A DNA stretch of 58,322 nt from Bacteroidales bacterium (GCA_028689615.1 JAQVCV010000025.1:1-58322); one strand, 5' to 3'. Shown: positions 38,941-48,128, counted from the first letter of the stretch. Numbers and translations are program-made. The notes: a model not told the origin generated them from the letters alone.

Positions 38941-41500
38941 ACATCTTGCGTTCCGGATAGAGTTCGGACCACCATTCTGGTTGGTCTTTCAACCATTTAT
39001 CGAACCAGGCAAAAATAGTATTTTGCCATTTTATTCGCGCGTTGTATTCAAGAATTTGGTGATCCTGCCCGTCGAACTCGACCAGGGTAACCTCTTTTCC
39101 CAACAAAGTAAGTGCAGTAAAAAACTGACGGCTTTCTGAAGTTGGAACATTGGTGTCTTTGTTCCCATGAAGCAAAAGAATCGGAGTTTTAACTTTATCA
39201 GCATTGTACAGAGGACTCTGTCGGGTAAACAAGCCTGGATCGTTCCATGGAAAATGATTCGCGTTGGCAGCTGACCCGTAAAGATACCCCCAGTAACCTT
39301 CACCCCAATAACTGCTCAGATTGCTTATTCCGGCATGTGATATCGCAGTGCGAAACAGGTCGGTTTTGGTTTGCAACAGCATGGTCATAAAACCGCCATA
39401 ACTGGCACCTATGCAGCCAACCCTGGTGCTATCGGCAAAAGTGTGTGATCGCAGGAAACAGCGGGTGCCTTCAATAATCTGATCGGCAGTAGTCGAGCCC
39501 CAATTGTTGACATGCCTGGCGGCAAAATTATCGCCGTAACCCGTGCAACCATCAGGATTCATCGTATAAACAATATATCCCATGGCGGCAAACAGATTTT
39601 TCGGATACCGACCTTCAAACGAACGATTTATCGGATTGGTACCACCGTAATAATAAACAACAACCGGATACAATTTTGTTGAATCAAAATGTGGGGGATA
39701 GAACACCATACCATCAATAGAATCTCCACTTACCGATTTGAATACGAAAGATTTTACTTTCCCAAACTCCACATTTTTAAATTGATCTGAATTGGGATTC
39801 AAAACAAGCTTTGATGTTTTTTTGCCAAGGTCGCCCTTCCATATTACAGTAGGGTAACTCACCGACGTGCCCCAGCACAAAATATGATTACTATTCTCAC
39901 TAACAGCCATTCCGGCAACAACATCGGTTGCTGATTCTATTTTTTGAAAATGCAAATCGTCTCTCGAACACAGGAAAACGTCACAATAGGTTTTGTTTTC
40001 AGCCAAAAGAACAATTGACTTACCCATTTCAGCCCACTGTGCATCCAATACTTTGGGAGCAAAATCGCGAGTTATTGGTATTATCTTTTTATCGTTCAAA
40101 TCATACAAATAGGCCTGGGTGTTGTAATCGTTAGGAATGGTTTCTGGTGTTAATGTATTTCCAATCTCGCCAAAAAAAGTTGACGAACCAGTTACCAAAA
40201 GGGTGTGGTTATCAGGAGAAAGCTTTAGAGAACAGCTTCCGGATAAATCCCAAATCTGTTCTGTTTTTCTGGTTGACAAATTCATTTTAAACAGTTTATG
40301 TCGCGAATAAGGTCGTTGATGAAAGTCGGGTTCAGAAGTCGAGAACAGAATGAAACTACCGTCGGCAGCCACGGCTTCGAGATTGGCCGAAAGAAAACCC
40401 CATGTGAGTGGTTCCGACACCTTGCTGCTGAGCCGGTAAATCCATAATTTGGTACGTGAACGATACCAGGGCCAGCGATCGTTGGGGTTGACAACCAACC
40501 TGGGAATGCCCTCCTCTTTTTCCCCTTCAACATCTTGGGTGCCAATCAGAAAATCGCCATTTGGCGACCAGGAATATCCACTTATTTTATTCAAACCGAA
40601 AAAATTCTGCTTCGTTTTTGAAACCAGGTTCTCCACCACCAAGGCCTTCCCATCCGGCAGATCTTCATAATAACTTATACAGTGAGGGACTGGCGAAAAC
40701 ATAATATTGGATTGATGGCCTGATCTGGATTTCCACAAAATGCTGTCGGTTGAAAGTTGATATACCCTTGTTTCATAAAACGATCTGCCCTTATCGCCTG
40801 TTACAGTTTTTAATCGAACCATAGCATACAAACCATCAGAACTGACGGAACCATCGGCAACACTTACCCCCTCCAAGACATGCGCAAGTGAAACGGGTTG
40901 TTTTGGCGAAACTGAAAATGCAATAAAATTGGAAGCCTCAACTTTAATTCCTGGAATTCTCTTTTTATTATACCCTGAACCAACAAGTATCTTTAGCATC
41001 AGCCAATGGCTTCCCCGCGCCAACGATGCCTTAAACTCACCTTTCGCTCCTTCTTTAGCAATAGCGGAAGTTTGTTTTACACCATCGAGCCAAACCTCAA
41101 AGGAATAATCACCTGATAATGAAAATTGAATCTTGGAGAATTCTTCCAGATTGAAACAGGTGCTTGCCAGCCAAAGGGCATGCCCCCCGTTGGTTGACTC
41201 AGGCAACGTGAGCGAAAAATTGTTACATTTTTTTTCTTCCCAAAAACAACCACCAATGGGCGACTCTTTACCCTTGTCGGGTCGATCAAATGTTAGAGGA
41301 AAATCAACCAATTGAAACCAATCAGATAGATTGAAAACGTTGCCCTTGATATCAGGCACTGTATCAAAAACAGGTTTCGCGAGGGTGTAAGGACCAGCCA
41401 CAAGCCAGAGGTCAACCTTGGTGGGTTGCGGTTGTGATGCATTTGCTACAAGCGAAAAAAATGCAAAAAAGAATGCAAAAAAGACGAAAATTTTATTCAT
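38939..41500 (-). CDS. Exported S9-family prolyl oligopeptidase-like peptidase
   Basis: The 853-residue protein has a signal peptide (about 1-21), an N-terminal region and a beta-propeller-like middle (about 230-560). A C-terminal alpha/beta hydrolase domain (about 590-850) has Ser700 in GASYGGFM, Asp782 in GNKDTNVP and His814 in GQDHQIL. This is the layout of S9 peptidases that cleave dipeptides or oligopeptides. The start ATG at 41498-41500 is used because a longer reading (41524) adds only eight residues before the signal peptide. The gene follows the TPR kinase by 29 bases on the same strand, so they may be co-transcribed. Confidence 0.93.
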   Translation of the reverse strand: MNKIFVFFAFFFAFFSLVANASQPQPTKVDLWLVAGPYTLAKPVFDTVPDIKGNVFNLSDWFQLVDFPLTFDRPDKGKESPIGGCFWEEKKCNNFSLTLPESTNGGHALWLASTCFNLEEFSKIQFSLSGDYSFEVWLDGVKQTSAIAKEGAKGEFKASLARGSHWLMLKILVGSGYNKKRIPGIKVEASNFIAFSVSPKQPVSLAHVLEGVSVADGSVSSDGLYAMVRLKTVTGDKGRSFYETRVYQLSTDSILWKSRSGHQSNIMFSPVPHCISYYEDLPDGKALVVENLVSKTKQNFFGLNKISGYSWSPNGDFLIGTQDVEGEKEEGIPRLVVNPNDRWPWYRSRTKLWIYRLSSKVSEPLTWGFLSANLEAVAADGSFILFSTSEPDFHQRPYSRHKLFKMNLSTRKTEQIWDLSGSCSLKLSPDNHTLLVTGSSTFFGEIGNTLTPETIPNDYNTQAYLYDLNDKKIIPITRDFAPKVLDAQWAEMGKSIVLLAENKTYCDVFLCSRDDLHFQKIESATDVVAGMAVSENSNHILCWGTSVSYPTVIWKGDLGKKTSKLVLNPNSDQFKNVEFGKVKSFVFKSVSGDSIDGMVFYPPHFDSTKLYPVVVYYYGGTNPINRSFEGRYPKNLFAAMGYIVYTMNPDGCTGYGDNFAARHVNNWGSTTADQIIEGTRCFLRSHTFADSTRVGCIGASYGGFMTMLLQTKTDLFRTAISHAGISNLSSYWGEGYWGYLYGSAANANHFPWNDPGLFTRQSPLYNADKVKTPILLLHGNKDTNVPTSESRQFFTALTLLGKEVTLVEFDGQDHQILEYNARIKWQNTIFAWFDKWLKDQPEWWSELYPERKM

Positions 41501-41529
41501 TATAATTACATTAGGATCAAACACACTTC

Positions 41530-44500
41530 TTATTGAACAGCTTCGGGCAAAATAAACATAAATTTGCTACCAGAACCAGGTTTGCTTGTAACCCAAATCC
41601 TTCCTTGGTTGCGTTGAACAAACTCGTGGCATAACAACAATCCCAATCCTGTTCCAGTTTCTTTTGCTGTGCCATCTGTTCTTACCTTCTCACCTACTTT
41701 AAAGAGCCTTTGGAGATCTTTAAACTCTATCCCAACACCCTGATCCTCAACTGTTATTTTGACAAATCGAGAATTAGCATCCATCTGAATATCGGGATGA
41801 CCTGGTTCAAGAATCTCAGAATATACGGCAACAATAGTGTTAGGATTTGAGAACTTAACAGCATTGGTTAACAAGTTGCGAAACACAGTTTTAACCATAT
41901 TAATATCTGCAAAAATCCAGTGATCTTGATCAATATTAACATCAATTTTGATGCCTTTGGCCTGGGCTTGTGGCTCTACAACCTGCATGCTGTTTCGCAA
42001 AGGGATCAAAAGTTGTACAGGTTGTTGCTCAAAATAGATGCTTCCTGTTTGAGCTCTCGCCCATTCCAAAAGGTTGTTGAGCAACCTGTAAGCACTATCA
42101 GCTCCTATTGAAATCTGACGGATGTATTCTTTTTTAGACTTATCGTCAAGAACCTCAAATTCACCGGTAAGCAAATCGGCATAACCTAAGATAATATTAA
42201 ACGGGTTTTTAAGGTCGTGAGCAAGAATATTGAAAAACTTGTCTTTGGTAGCGTTCAACTCCCTGAGCAGTGCTTCACTTTCAACAATTTTCAAGCTGGC
42301 ACCTCGTTCGTCGGTAATATCACGAAGCACCATCATACCCAGATCAATCTCTTCAAAAGATTCCCTCACAGGAATAGCTTGCAAGTCATAAATTCTATTG
42401 TTAATATGAAGTTCTTCAAAATCTGAATGTCCCAAAAAAGTATTCGACATCATCTCATGAAGACGGTTCACAACTCCCGGAGAATTTATAATTACACCGG
42501 GTTCCTTTCCTTCATAGTCAATTGACTGGACTCCCAAATCAGACAGAAGTGGCCCCTCAACAAGAAGATATTTGTGGTTCAGATCATAGAGGAATACAGC
42601 GGTTTTTGGTAACTGACGCACCAGTTCCCTGTACATATTTGTGCGCCGCATCAACTCTTTTTCGATATTCTTTTGAACAGTAATGTCTTCTTTGATTGCT
42701 ATAAAATGCGTTACCACCCCCTTAAGGTCTTTAACAGGGGTAATCAGCGCGTTCTCCCAATACAATTCACCGTTTTTTTTCTTATTCAAAAACTCCCCTT
42801 TCCACGAATTTCCGGCAGTTATAGTTCGCCACAAATTGGAATAAAAAAGATCGTTATGATGACCCGACTTGAGTACCGAGGGCTTCAATCCTACAGCTTC
42901 TTGAAGAGTATAACCAGTTACATCGGAAAATTTCTTGTTCACGTAGTTGATAACCCCGTTTGCATCAGTCATTACAACAACTACTGCATTTTGCTCCACG
43001 GCAGTGCGCAGCAATTTGTTCTCCTGCAGCGCCCTGTTCAGGGTGGTTATATCCCGGATGGCAGTTATGTTGAAGGTTTTCCCTTTAAAACTTATCGGGC
43101 GGTTTAACAATTCAACCGGAGCAGAAACGTCCGGTCCGATCAGCAACGTGGCTTGATCCTCAAAATCAGCAGTCGTAGAAAATAAATCTGACAAACGGTT
43201 AAATTCTGAAGAGGAGAAAAAAGAGCTGAATGGTCTGTTAGAAACATCATTTTCATCAAGTTGAACTAAAGCTGTAAAAGACTTATTGACTCTAAGTATC
43301 TTGTTATTGTGATGAATAACAATAGCTTCAAAAGTTGAGTCAGCCAACTGCCTGAATCTACGCTCGCTCCTGCGCTCCCTTCGAAAGAAGAACACAATCA
43401 GCAGCAAGCCTCCCATCGCGGCTATTGCTATTGTAAGAGCCACCCGAATGCGATTTTGCGAAACCGTCTGTTGCTTTTGGGCATCAAATTCGTGTTGCAT
43501 CACATCCAGAGCCAACCTGATTTCATTCACCCTGCTGTATCGTCTGGAATTCAACAGAGTATCGGTAACTATCGCCAATTGATCCAGATAATACGTCAGG
43601 GTATCCATGTTGCCATGGCTTTTGTTCAATTCGTAGCACTTAACCCTAACGGCACTGTAATACTCCTCGTGCAAACTACGGTGCTTGCTCATGCTTAGGG
43701 CTTGCTGCAAATAAGTCATGGCTTCCTTCTGTTTCCCAATATCCAGTAAAAACATAATGTAATCCATGGCTACCCGAACATAACCTCTATCTGTCAATAT
43801 TTTATAAAATTTCAGGGCGGTTTCAAAAGTTTTAATTGCTGAAATTTTATCGCCCATTTTCACAAGAATAGCCGCCTGGCTTCTTAATGCGGCTGAAATC
43901 AGTAAAGAGTCATTAAGGTCAATTTGAGGTTTGTTGTACAACACATACAGGGCTTCTTTAATGTTAGAGTCGGCTCTGTTCAGCTCGTTTTTATCAAAAT
44001 GAACTCTTCCTATGTATATTTTTGAGTGAGCTATCAGATAGGGGTCGTTAAGAAGCCTGCGAGTTTCAAGTGCCTGATTAAACCAGTACAAGGCCGAATC
44101 TGTTCGCTCTTCAGCCTGATGACACAAAGCTATATTATTCATGGCCACAGCTATACCATGTGTATTGGCAACCGATCTGAACATAAGCAACTGCTTTCTG
44201 TATTCCACAATGGCCATATCGTAAAACCCCTGGGCAAAGTATATATTGGCAATATCGCTTAAAGTGTAAGCTATCGCGGTAATGTCGTTTTGACTAAAAA
44301 AAATCTTATAACCCTCCATAAAGTATTTTAGAGCCAGGTGGTATTGTTCTGCCATCTGATAATGACGGCCTAATTGCACGTAATAAACAGCCTCTTGTCC
44401 TTCATTACCCGCCCTCACCTGCATTTGAATGATCTCGCGTAAGATATTGGCTCCTTCCTCTAAACTTTTGTTATTTGAATAGTTTTTTAACAGAAGCTTT

Positions 44501-44733
44501 AATTTGACAGAGTCTATTTCGGGGCTGTCAACAGAGGAAAACGCTGCTGCTGTCGTGGAAAAGCTATTCGCCGCAATCAACAACAAAAACACAGTAAAAA
44601 CAACAGGTATTTTTAGCTGCTGGTTAAAACAACGAATCAAATATTTACCATTATTAAATATCGACATAAAAGGCCTTTCAGGATTGATGAAACACTTGGA
44701 ATCTTTGTCAATTTTACCCAAAGAAGAAATCAT
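41530..44733 (-). CDS. TPR-containing membrane histidine kinase with three PAS domains
   Basis: A 1067-residue protein. A hydrophobic signal-like segment (about 43-60) is followed by an exported TPR region (about 75-420) and a membrane helix (about 430-450). Three PAS domains follow (about 465-575, 585-700, 715-820), then HisKA with His839 in LAHDLKNPF and an ATPase (about 940-1065) with DQGVGIE and GTGLGLLLC. There is no receiver. A TPR sensor outside the membrane joined to a kinase is a common Bacteroidota layout. A shorter start at 44667 would put the hydrophobic segment closer to the terminus; a -7-like TATCTTTA just upstream of 44733 fits that choice. It precedes the S9 peptidase by 29 bases. 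Signal unknown. Confidence 0.88.
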   Translation of the reverse strand: MISSLGKIDKDSKCFINPERPFMSIFNNGKYLIRCFNQQLKIPVVFTVFLLLIAANSFSTTAAAFSSVDSPEIDSVKLKLLLKNYSNNKSLEEGANILREIIQMQVRAGNEGQEAVYYVQLGRHYQMAEQYHLALKYFMEGYKIFFSQNDITAIAYTLSDIANIYFAQGFYDMAIVEYRKQLLMFRSVANTHGIAVAMNNIALCHQAEERTDSALYWFNQALETRRLLNDPYLIAHSKIYIGRVHFDKNELNRADSNIKEALYVLYNKPQIDLNDSLLISAALRSQAAILVKMGDKISAIKTFETALKFYKILTDRGYVRVAMDYIMFLLDIGKQKEAMTYLQQALSMSKHRSLHEEYYSAVRVKCYELNKSHGNMDTLTYYLDQLAIVTDTLLNSRRYSRVNEIRLALDVMQHEFDAQKQQTVSQNRIRVALTIAIAAMGGLLLIVFFFRRERRSERRFRQLADSTFEAIVIHHNNKILRVNKSFTALVQLDENDVSNRPFSSFFSSSEFNRLSDLFSTTADFEDQATLLIGPDVSAPVELLNRPISFKGKTFNITAIRDITTLNRALQENKLLRTAVEQNAVVVVMTDANGVINYVNKKFSDVTGYTLQEAVGLKPSVLKSGHHNDLFYSNLWRTITAGNSWKGEFLNKKKNGELYWENALITPVKDLKGVVTHFIAIKEDITVQKNIEKELMRRTNMYRELVRQLPKTAVFLYDLNHKYLLVEGPLLSDLGVQSIDYEGKEPGVIINSPGVVNRLHEMMSNTFLGHSDFEELHINNRIYDLQAIPVRESFEEIDLGMMVLRDITDERGASLKIVESEALLRELNATKDKFFNILAHDLKNPFNIILGYADLLTGEFEVLDDKSKKEYIRQISIGADSAYRLLNNLLEWARAQTGSIYFEQQPVQLLIPLRNSMQVVEPQAQAKGIKIDVNIDQDHWIFADINMVKTVFRNLLTNAVKFSNPNTIVAVYSEILEPGHPDIQMDANSRFVKITVEDQGVGIEFKDLQRLFKVGEKVRTDGTAKETGTGLGLLLCHEFVQRNQGRIWVTSKPGSGSKFMFILPEAVQ

Positions 44734-44805
44734 TCGAGTGTAAAGATAAACAAATCCAAACCCTTTCTACGCTATGTCAGATAAATAAGTTACCCATCCG
44801 TTCTA

Positions 44806-44838
44806 CGAAAAAAGCCTGGTTGAGATCAACCAGGCTTT
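44806..44838 (-). terminator. Terminator of the kor operon
   Basis: A perfect 12-base inverted repeat (AAGCCTGGTTGA with its complement, 2-base centre), followed on the minus strand by a T run, 20 bases after the korC stop. Confidence 0.92.
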
Positions 44839-44857
44839 GAGCTATACAACAGAAGGA

Positions 44858-45400
44858 TTAGACCTTTTCAACAATTTCAGCTCCTTTGGTGATGGCCTCC
44901 ATATTCATGGGGATTAACTTGTGGTGACGTGCCGGCAGCGATTTGGCCAGGCCTTTCTCCACATTCTCCATTTTGACAAGAGGTTTCAGTTTCAAAAAAG
45001 CACCTAAAACGATCATGTTAAAAGTTTTAGCCGACCCCATCTGAGCAGCGGCTTCAGCAGCCGTGATCTTGTAAATCTGAATATCGGTGCGCGAAGGGTG
45101 CTTGGTAATTCCGTTAGGATCGTAAAGAAGCGTTCCACCAGGTTTAACTGTTTTTTCGAACTTATCCATCGATTGCTGGTTAAGAATGATAGCAGTATCA
45201 AACTGGTTGAGGATAGGTGAACTGATGCGTTCGTCGCTCAGAATCACGGTCACGTTGGCTGTTCCACCGCGCATTTCAGGGCCATAGCTGGGCATCCAGC
45301 TCACTTCCTGATTTTGCATGATGCCTGAGTAGGCCAGAATCTTCCCCATGGAAAGGACTCCTTGCCCGCCGAATCCGGCAATGATAATTTCTTCAGTCAT
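44858..45400 (-). CDS. korC: 2-oxoacid:ferredoxin oxidoreductase, gamma subunit
   Basis: The 180-residue protein is the gamma subunit of the 2-oxoglutarate-type ferredoxin oxidoreductase. Key stretches: IIAGFGGQGVLSMGKILAYS (about 6-25), SWMPSYGPEMRGG (about 34-46), and the closing GAFLKLKPLV. It helps transfer electrons from the oxoacid to ferredoxin. The start ATG at 45398-45400 gives the normal N-terminus; a longer reading from 45460 overlaps korB. It is the last gene of korDABC. The exact substrate (2-oxoglutarate or branched-chain oxoacids) is not settled by sequence reading. Confidence 0.93.
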   Translation of the reverse strand: MTEEIIIAGFGGQGVLSMGKILAYSGIMQNQEVSWMPSYGPEMRGGTANVTVILSDERISSPILNQFDTAIILNQQSMDKFEKTVKPGGTLLYDPNGITKHPSRTDIQIYKITAAEAAAQMGSAKTFNMIVLGAFLKLKPLVKMENVEKGLAKSLPARHHKLIPMNMEAITKGAEIVEKV

Positions 45401-45425
45401 TGTATTACGTTTTTCTGATTTACAA

Positions 45426-46214
45426 CTATTTAACCATTTCTCCATTGATCTTAATGTCACCCAGCGGATAAAACGGGAACATATGGTTCACCATCCACTC
45501 GTTGGCTTTCACCGGAGGAAGCTTCCAACCAGAGTTACAATTGCTAACAACCTCGACGAAGCTTACGCCCTTGTTCAATATCTGATTTTCGAAGGCCTGA
45601 CGAATAGCTTTCTTGGCTTTGCGCACGGCAGCGGGGGTGTGAACAGCCTGCCTAGTTACCATATAAGTACCAGGCAGTTGAGCCACAAGCTCAGTAATTT
45701 TCAACGGATTACCCATTATTTGGGTATCGCGGCCATAAGGCGAAGTTGAAGTGGGCATTCCAGGTAGTGTAGTTGGCGCCATCTGTCCACCGGTCATTCC
45801 ATAGATACCATTGTTGACGAAGATGATCACAATGTTTTCGCCACGGTTACATGCGTGAATGGTTTCGGCAGTACCTATTGCAGCCAAATCGCCGTCGCCC
45901 TGATAGGTGAATACAAACCGCTCGGGAAGCAACCTTTTGATGGCTGTGGCAAGCGCGGGAGCGCGACCGTGTGCTGCCTGCTGCATATCAATATCAAAGA
46001 AATTGTATGCCAGCACCGAACACCCTACAGGAGCTACCCCAATGGTGTTGTTCTGAATACCCATCTCTTCAATTACTTCGGCAACAAGCCTGTGTGTGGT
46101 GCCATGTCCACAGCCAGGACAATATGACAATACGTTATCGGTGAGAACTTTGGTTTTGGAATAGACCAGGTTCTCGGGAGTCCGGATTTCGGGCTTATCA
46201 AATGTTTCTACCAT
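45426..46214 (-). CDS. korB: 2-oxoacid:ferredoxin oxidoreductase, beta subunit
   Basis: The 262-residue subunit binds thiamine pyrophosphate and an Fe-S cluster. Seen: YCPGCGHG (about 31-38), QGDGDLAAIGTAETIHA (TPP/Mg region, about 103-119) and FVNNGIYGMTGGQ (about 130-142). With KorA it decarboxylates a 2-oxoacid to its CoA thioester while reducing ferredoxin. It lies 2 bases after korA and 25 bases before korC. Confidence 0.96.
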   Translation of the reverse strand: MVETFDKPEIRTPENLVYSKTKVLTDNVLSYCPGCGHGTTHRLVAEVIEEMGIQNNTIGVAPVGCSVLAYNFFDIDMQQAAHGRAPALATAIKRLLPERFVFTYQGDGDLAAIGTAETIHACNRGENIVIIFVNNGIYGMTGGQMAPTTLPGMPTSTSPYGRDTQIMGNPLKITELVAQLPGTYMVTRQAVHTPAAVRKAKKAIRQAFENQILNKGVSFVEVVSNCNSGWKLPPVKANEWMVNHMFPFYPLGDIKINGEMVK

Positions 46215-46216
46215 GA

Positions 46217-47299
46217 TTATCCTCCAATAATTTTAGTTTCCAAAGCTTTAACAACTTCATCGGGGGTTGGAATGATACCACCAAACCTGCCAAAATGAGC
46301 CACTTTCACCTTACCGTTCACGGCAAGCATCACGTCTTCAACCATCTGGCCAGCATTCATCTCAACAGTCAGTATTCCTTTAACTTGCTTGCTGTAACTG
46401 TCGATGGCTTTGCTGGGGAACGGGAAAAGGGTTATGGGGCGAAGCAATCCAACTTTAATTCCCTTAGCTCTGGCAATTTGAACTGCTTTCTGACAAATAC
46501 GAGCCGAAGAGCCAAAGGCAACAAACAGGTAGTCTGCATCGTCGCAACCAATGGTTTCAAAACGAGTTTCCTGCTCTTCAATCTCCTTGTATTTGTTTTG
46601 GAGCTTATGGTTATGAATTTCCTGTTTGGCCGAATCAAGTTCGAGCGAGGTGATGATGCGGTGCGGACCGTTCACCGGGCGACCTGTAGTTGCCCATGGG
46701 CACTGTGCAGCAACCTCCTCATTGGTACGACGAGTCACCTGTGGTTCAAGCTCAACTTTTTCCATCATCTGGCCAATAACACCATCAGACAGAACCATAA
46801 CCGGGGTACGGTATTTAAAGGCCAGGTCGAAGCCAAGGCCAACAAAATCGGCCATCTCCTGAACCGATGCAGGTGCGAGCACTATCAGGCGGTAATCGCC
46901 GTGACCGCCACCCTTGGTAGCCTGAAAATAATCGCTTTGGGAGGGCTGGATGGTACCCAACCCGGGGCCTCCGCGAACAACATTCAGGATTACGGCAGGC
47001 AATTCTGCTCCTGCCAAATAAGATATCCCTTCCATTTTCAGACTGATACCTGGACTCGAAGAGGAGGTGACCACCTTTTTCCCACAAGCGGCTCCACCAT
47101 ATACCATATTGATGGCAGCTACTTCACTTTCAGCTTGAAGCACTACCATTCCGGTTTGTTCATAAGGTTTCTGAGCCATAAGATATTCCAACACCTCGCT
47201 TTGCGGAGTGATGGGATACCCAAAGTAGCCGTCAACGCCGGCTCTGATGGCAGCTTCAGCAAATGCCTCGTTGCCTTTCATCAATTTGAGTTCTTTCAT
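46217..47299 (-). CDS. korA: 2-oxoacid:ferredoxin oxidoreductase, alpha subunit
   Basis: A 360-residue alpha subunit with GYFGYPITPQSEVLEYL (about 23-39), the stretch VVTSSSSPGISLKMEGISYL (about 76-95) and a NVVRGGPGLGTIQPSQSDY loop. It pairs with KorB in oxoacid oxidation linked to ferredoxin, a reaction typical of anaerobes. The start at 47297-47299 fits the family N-terminus (MKELKLMKGNEA); a longer frame to 47392 would overlap korD. It begins 31 bases after korD. Confidence 0.96.
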   Translation of the reverse strand: MKELKLMKGNEAFAEAAIRAGVDGYFGYPITPQSEVLEYLMAQKPYEQTGMVVLQAESEVAAINMVYGGAACGKKVVTSSSSPGISLKMEGISYLAGAELPAVILNVVRGGPGLGTIQPSQSDYFQATKGGGHGDYRLIVLAPASVQEMADFVGLGFDLAFKYRTPVMVLSDGVIGQMMEKVELEPQVTRRTNEEVAAQCPWATTGRPVNGPHRIITSLELDSAKQEIHNHKLQNKYKEIEEQETRFETIGCDDADYLFVAFGSSARICQKAVQIARAKGIKVGLLRPITLFPFPSKAIDSYSKQVKGILTVEMNAGQMVEDVMLAVNGKVKVAHFGRFGGIIPTPDEVVKALETKIIGG

Positions 47300-47330
47300 C
47301 CCTTTAATGATTTTTTTGGTGTGAATCTCG

Positions 47331-47552
47331 TTAAACTTTCGCGCGATAAACGGTAATAACCCCGTCGGGGCATACAACTGCGCAATTTGCACAGCCTATA
47401 CAATTGGCGTTTACCTTGATAGCATAGTTATATCCCTTGCTATTAACTTCTTTCGACATCGCGATCACTTCCTGCGGACAGGCGGTGGTGCACACCTCGC
47501 ATCCTTTGCAACGCTCGATGTCGATGACAATGTCTCCTGTGATTTTTGCCAT
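47331..47552 (-). CDS. korD: 2-oxoacid:ferredoxin oxidoreductase, delta subunit (4Fe-4S ferredoxin)
   Basis: The 73-residue protein has two four-cysteine motifs, CKGCEVCTTACP and CIGCANCAVVCP, so it should carry two 4Fe-4S clusters. It is the small ferredoxin-like subunit of the KorDABC complex and heads the operon. The ATG at 47550-47552 is chosen; the longer reading adds 15 residues of no family likeness. Confidence 0.95.
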   Translation of the reverse strand: MAKITGDIVIDIERCKGCEVCTTACPQEVIAMSKEVNSKGYNYAIKVNANCIGCANCAVVCPDGVITVYRAKV

Positions 47553-47917
47553 AATGGTGTGATTTGTAGATACTCTGTTATTTGAATTTAATTTCACGAA
47601 AGTACTGATTTTTAGACAAAGAGCAGCTATGTTTTCACACCCTTTCTGTCATCCAACCTAATTTAGAAATAATTTAAATTACTATCTAACACTATCGTGC
47701 TGATTATTTGCAACTTCAATTATCATCATCGATCACTTTACCCAAACTACTATTCAATTAAACTAAACCAACAATGCGTGTGCCCGGGAAAAACCAACCT
47801 GAATTTCCGTCAGATCAAACCTTCTTGAAACATCATGCCGATCCGGCTGACCTTCAATCCGTTGCCTGAGAATAAAAAAAGGCTACCCTTTGGGTAGCCA
47901 CATTGTCAGCAAGGCAT
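47553..47917. other. Gene-free stretch between korD and the DUF2892 gene
   Basis: About 365 AT-rich bases. The terminator of the DUF2892 gene lies at its right end. A TACTTTCG sequence (47597-47604, minus strand) is one mismatch from a -7 box for korD but has no well-placed TTG. A 31-codon plus-strand frame (47774-47869) has no supporting feature. Confidence 0.5.
47874..47899 (-). terminator. Terminator after the DUF2892 gene
   Basis: GGCTACCC pairs with GGGTAGCC around a 3-base loop and is followed on the minus strand by seven T, 19 bases after the stop. Confidence 0.9.
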
Positions 47918-48109
47918 CTATTTTTTATCCTTACAACCTGTATTCAAGCCTATTGGGCAGTAGAGTGGACAAAACCTGATGAAAGCCGTTAGGATGGGAA
48001 CCAATCCCACCAAACCCCACCAACTCTGAAACCAGAGGCCTGCGCCTCCAATGCCAAGCCCAATAACTATGCGTACGATCCGATCAACATTTCCAATGTT
48101 CTTATTCAT
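47918..48109 (-). CDS. Small DUF2892-type membrane protein
   Basis: The 63-residue protein starts MNKNIGNVDRIVRIVIG, has two hydrophobic segments (about 12-28 and 30-47) and ends with a Cys-containing tail CPLYCPIGLNTGC. This is the layout of DUF2892 (YgaP-like) inner-membrane proteins, often found alone or fused to rhodanese domains. No function is established. It lies 19 bases after the Crp/Fnr regulator gene and ends in a strong terminator, so the two form an operon. Confidence 0.85.
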   Translation of the reverse strand: MNKNIGNVDRIVRIVIGLGIGGAGLWFQSWWGLVGLVPILTAFIRFCPLYCPIGLNTGCKDKK

Positions 48110-48128
48110 AGTAAGGCTGATCTGTTGT

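Noticed and set aside
46295-47356. Plus-strand frame of 353 codons
   Set aside because: Antisense shadow of korA; the composition is His/Phe/Ser-rich with no motifs.
47774-47869. Plus-strand frame of 31 codons between korD and the DUF2892 gene
   Set aside because: No promoter, ribosome-binding site or homology I can name; the hairpin after it terminates in the other direction.
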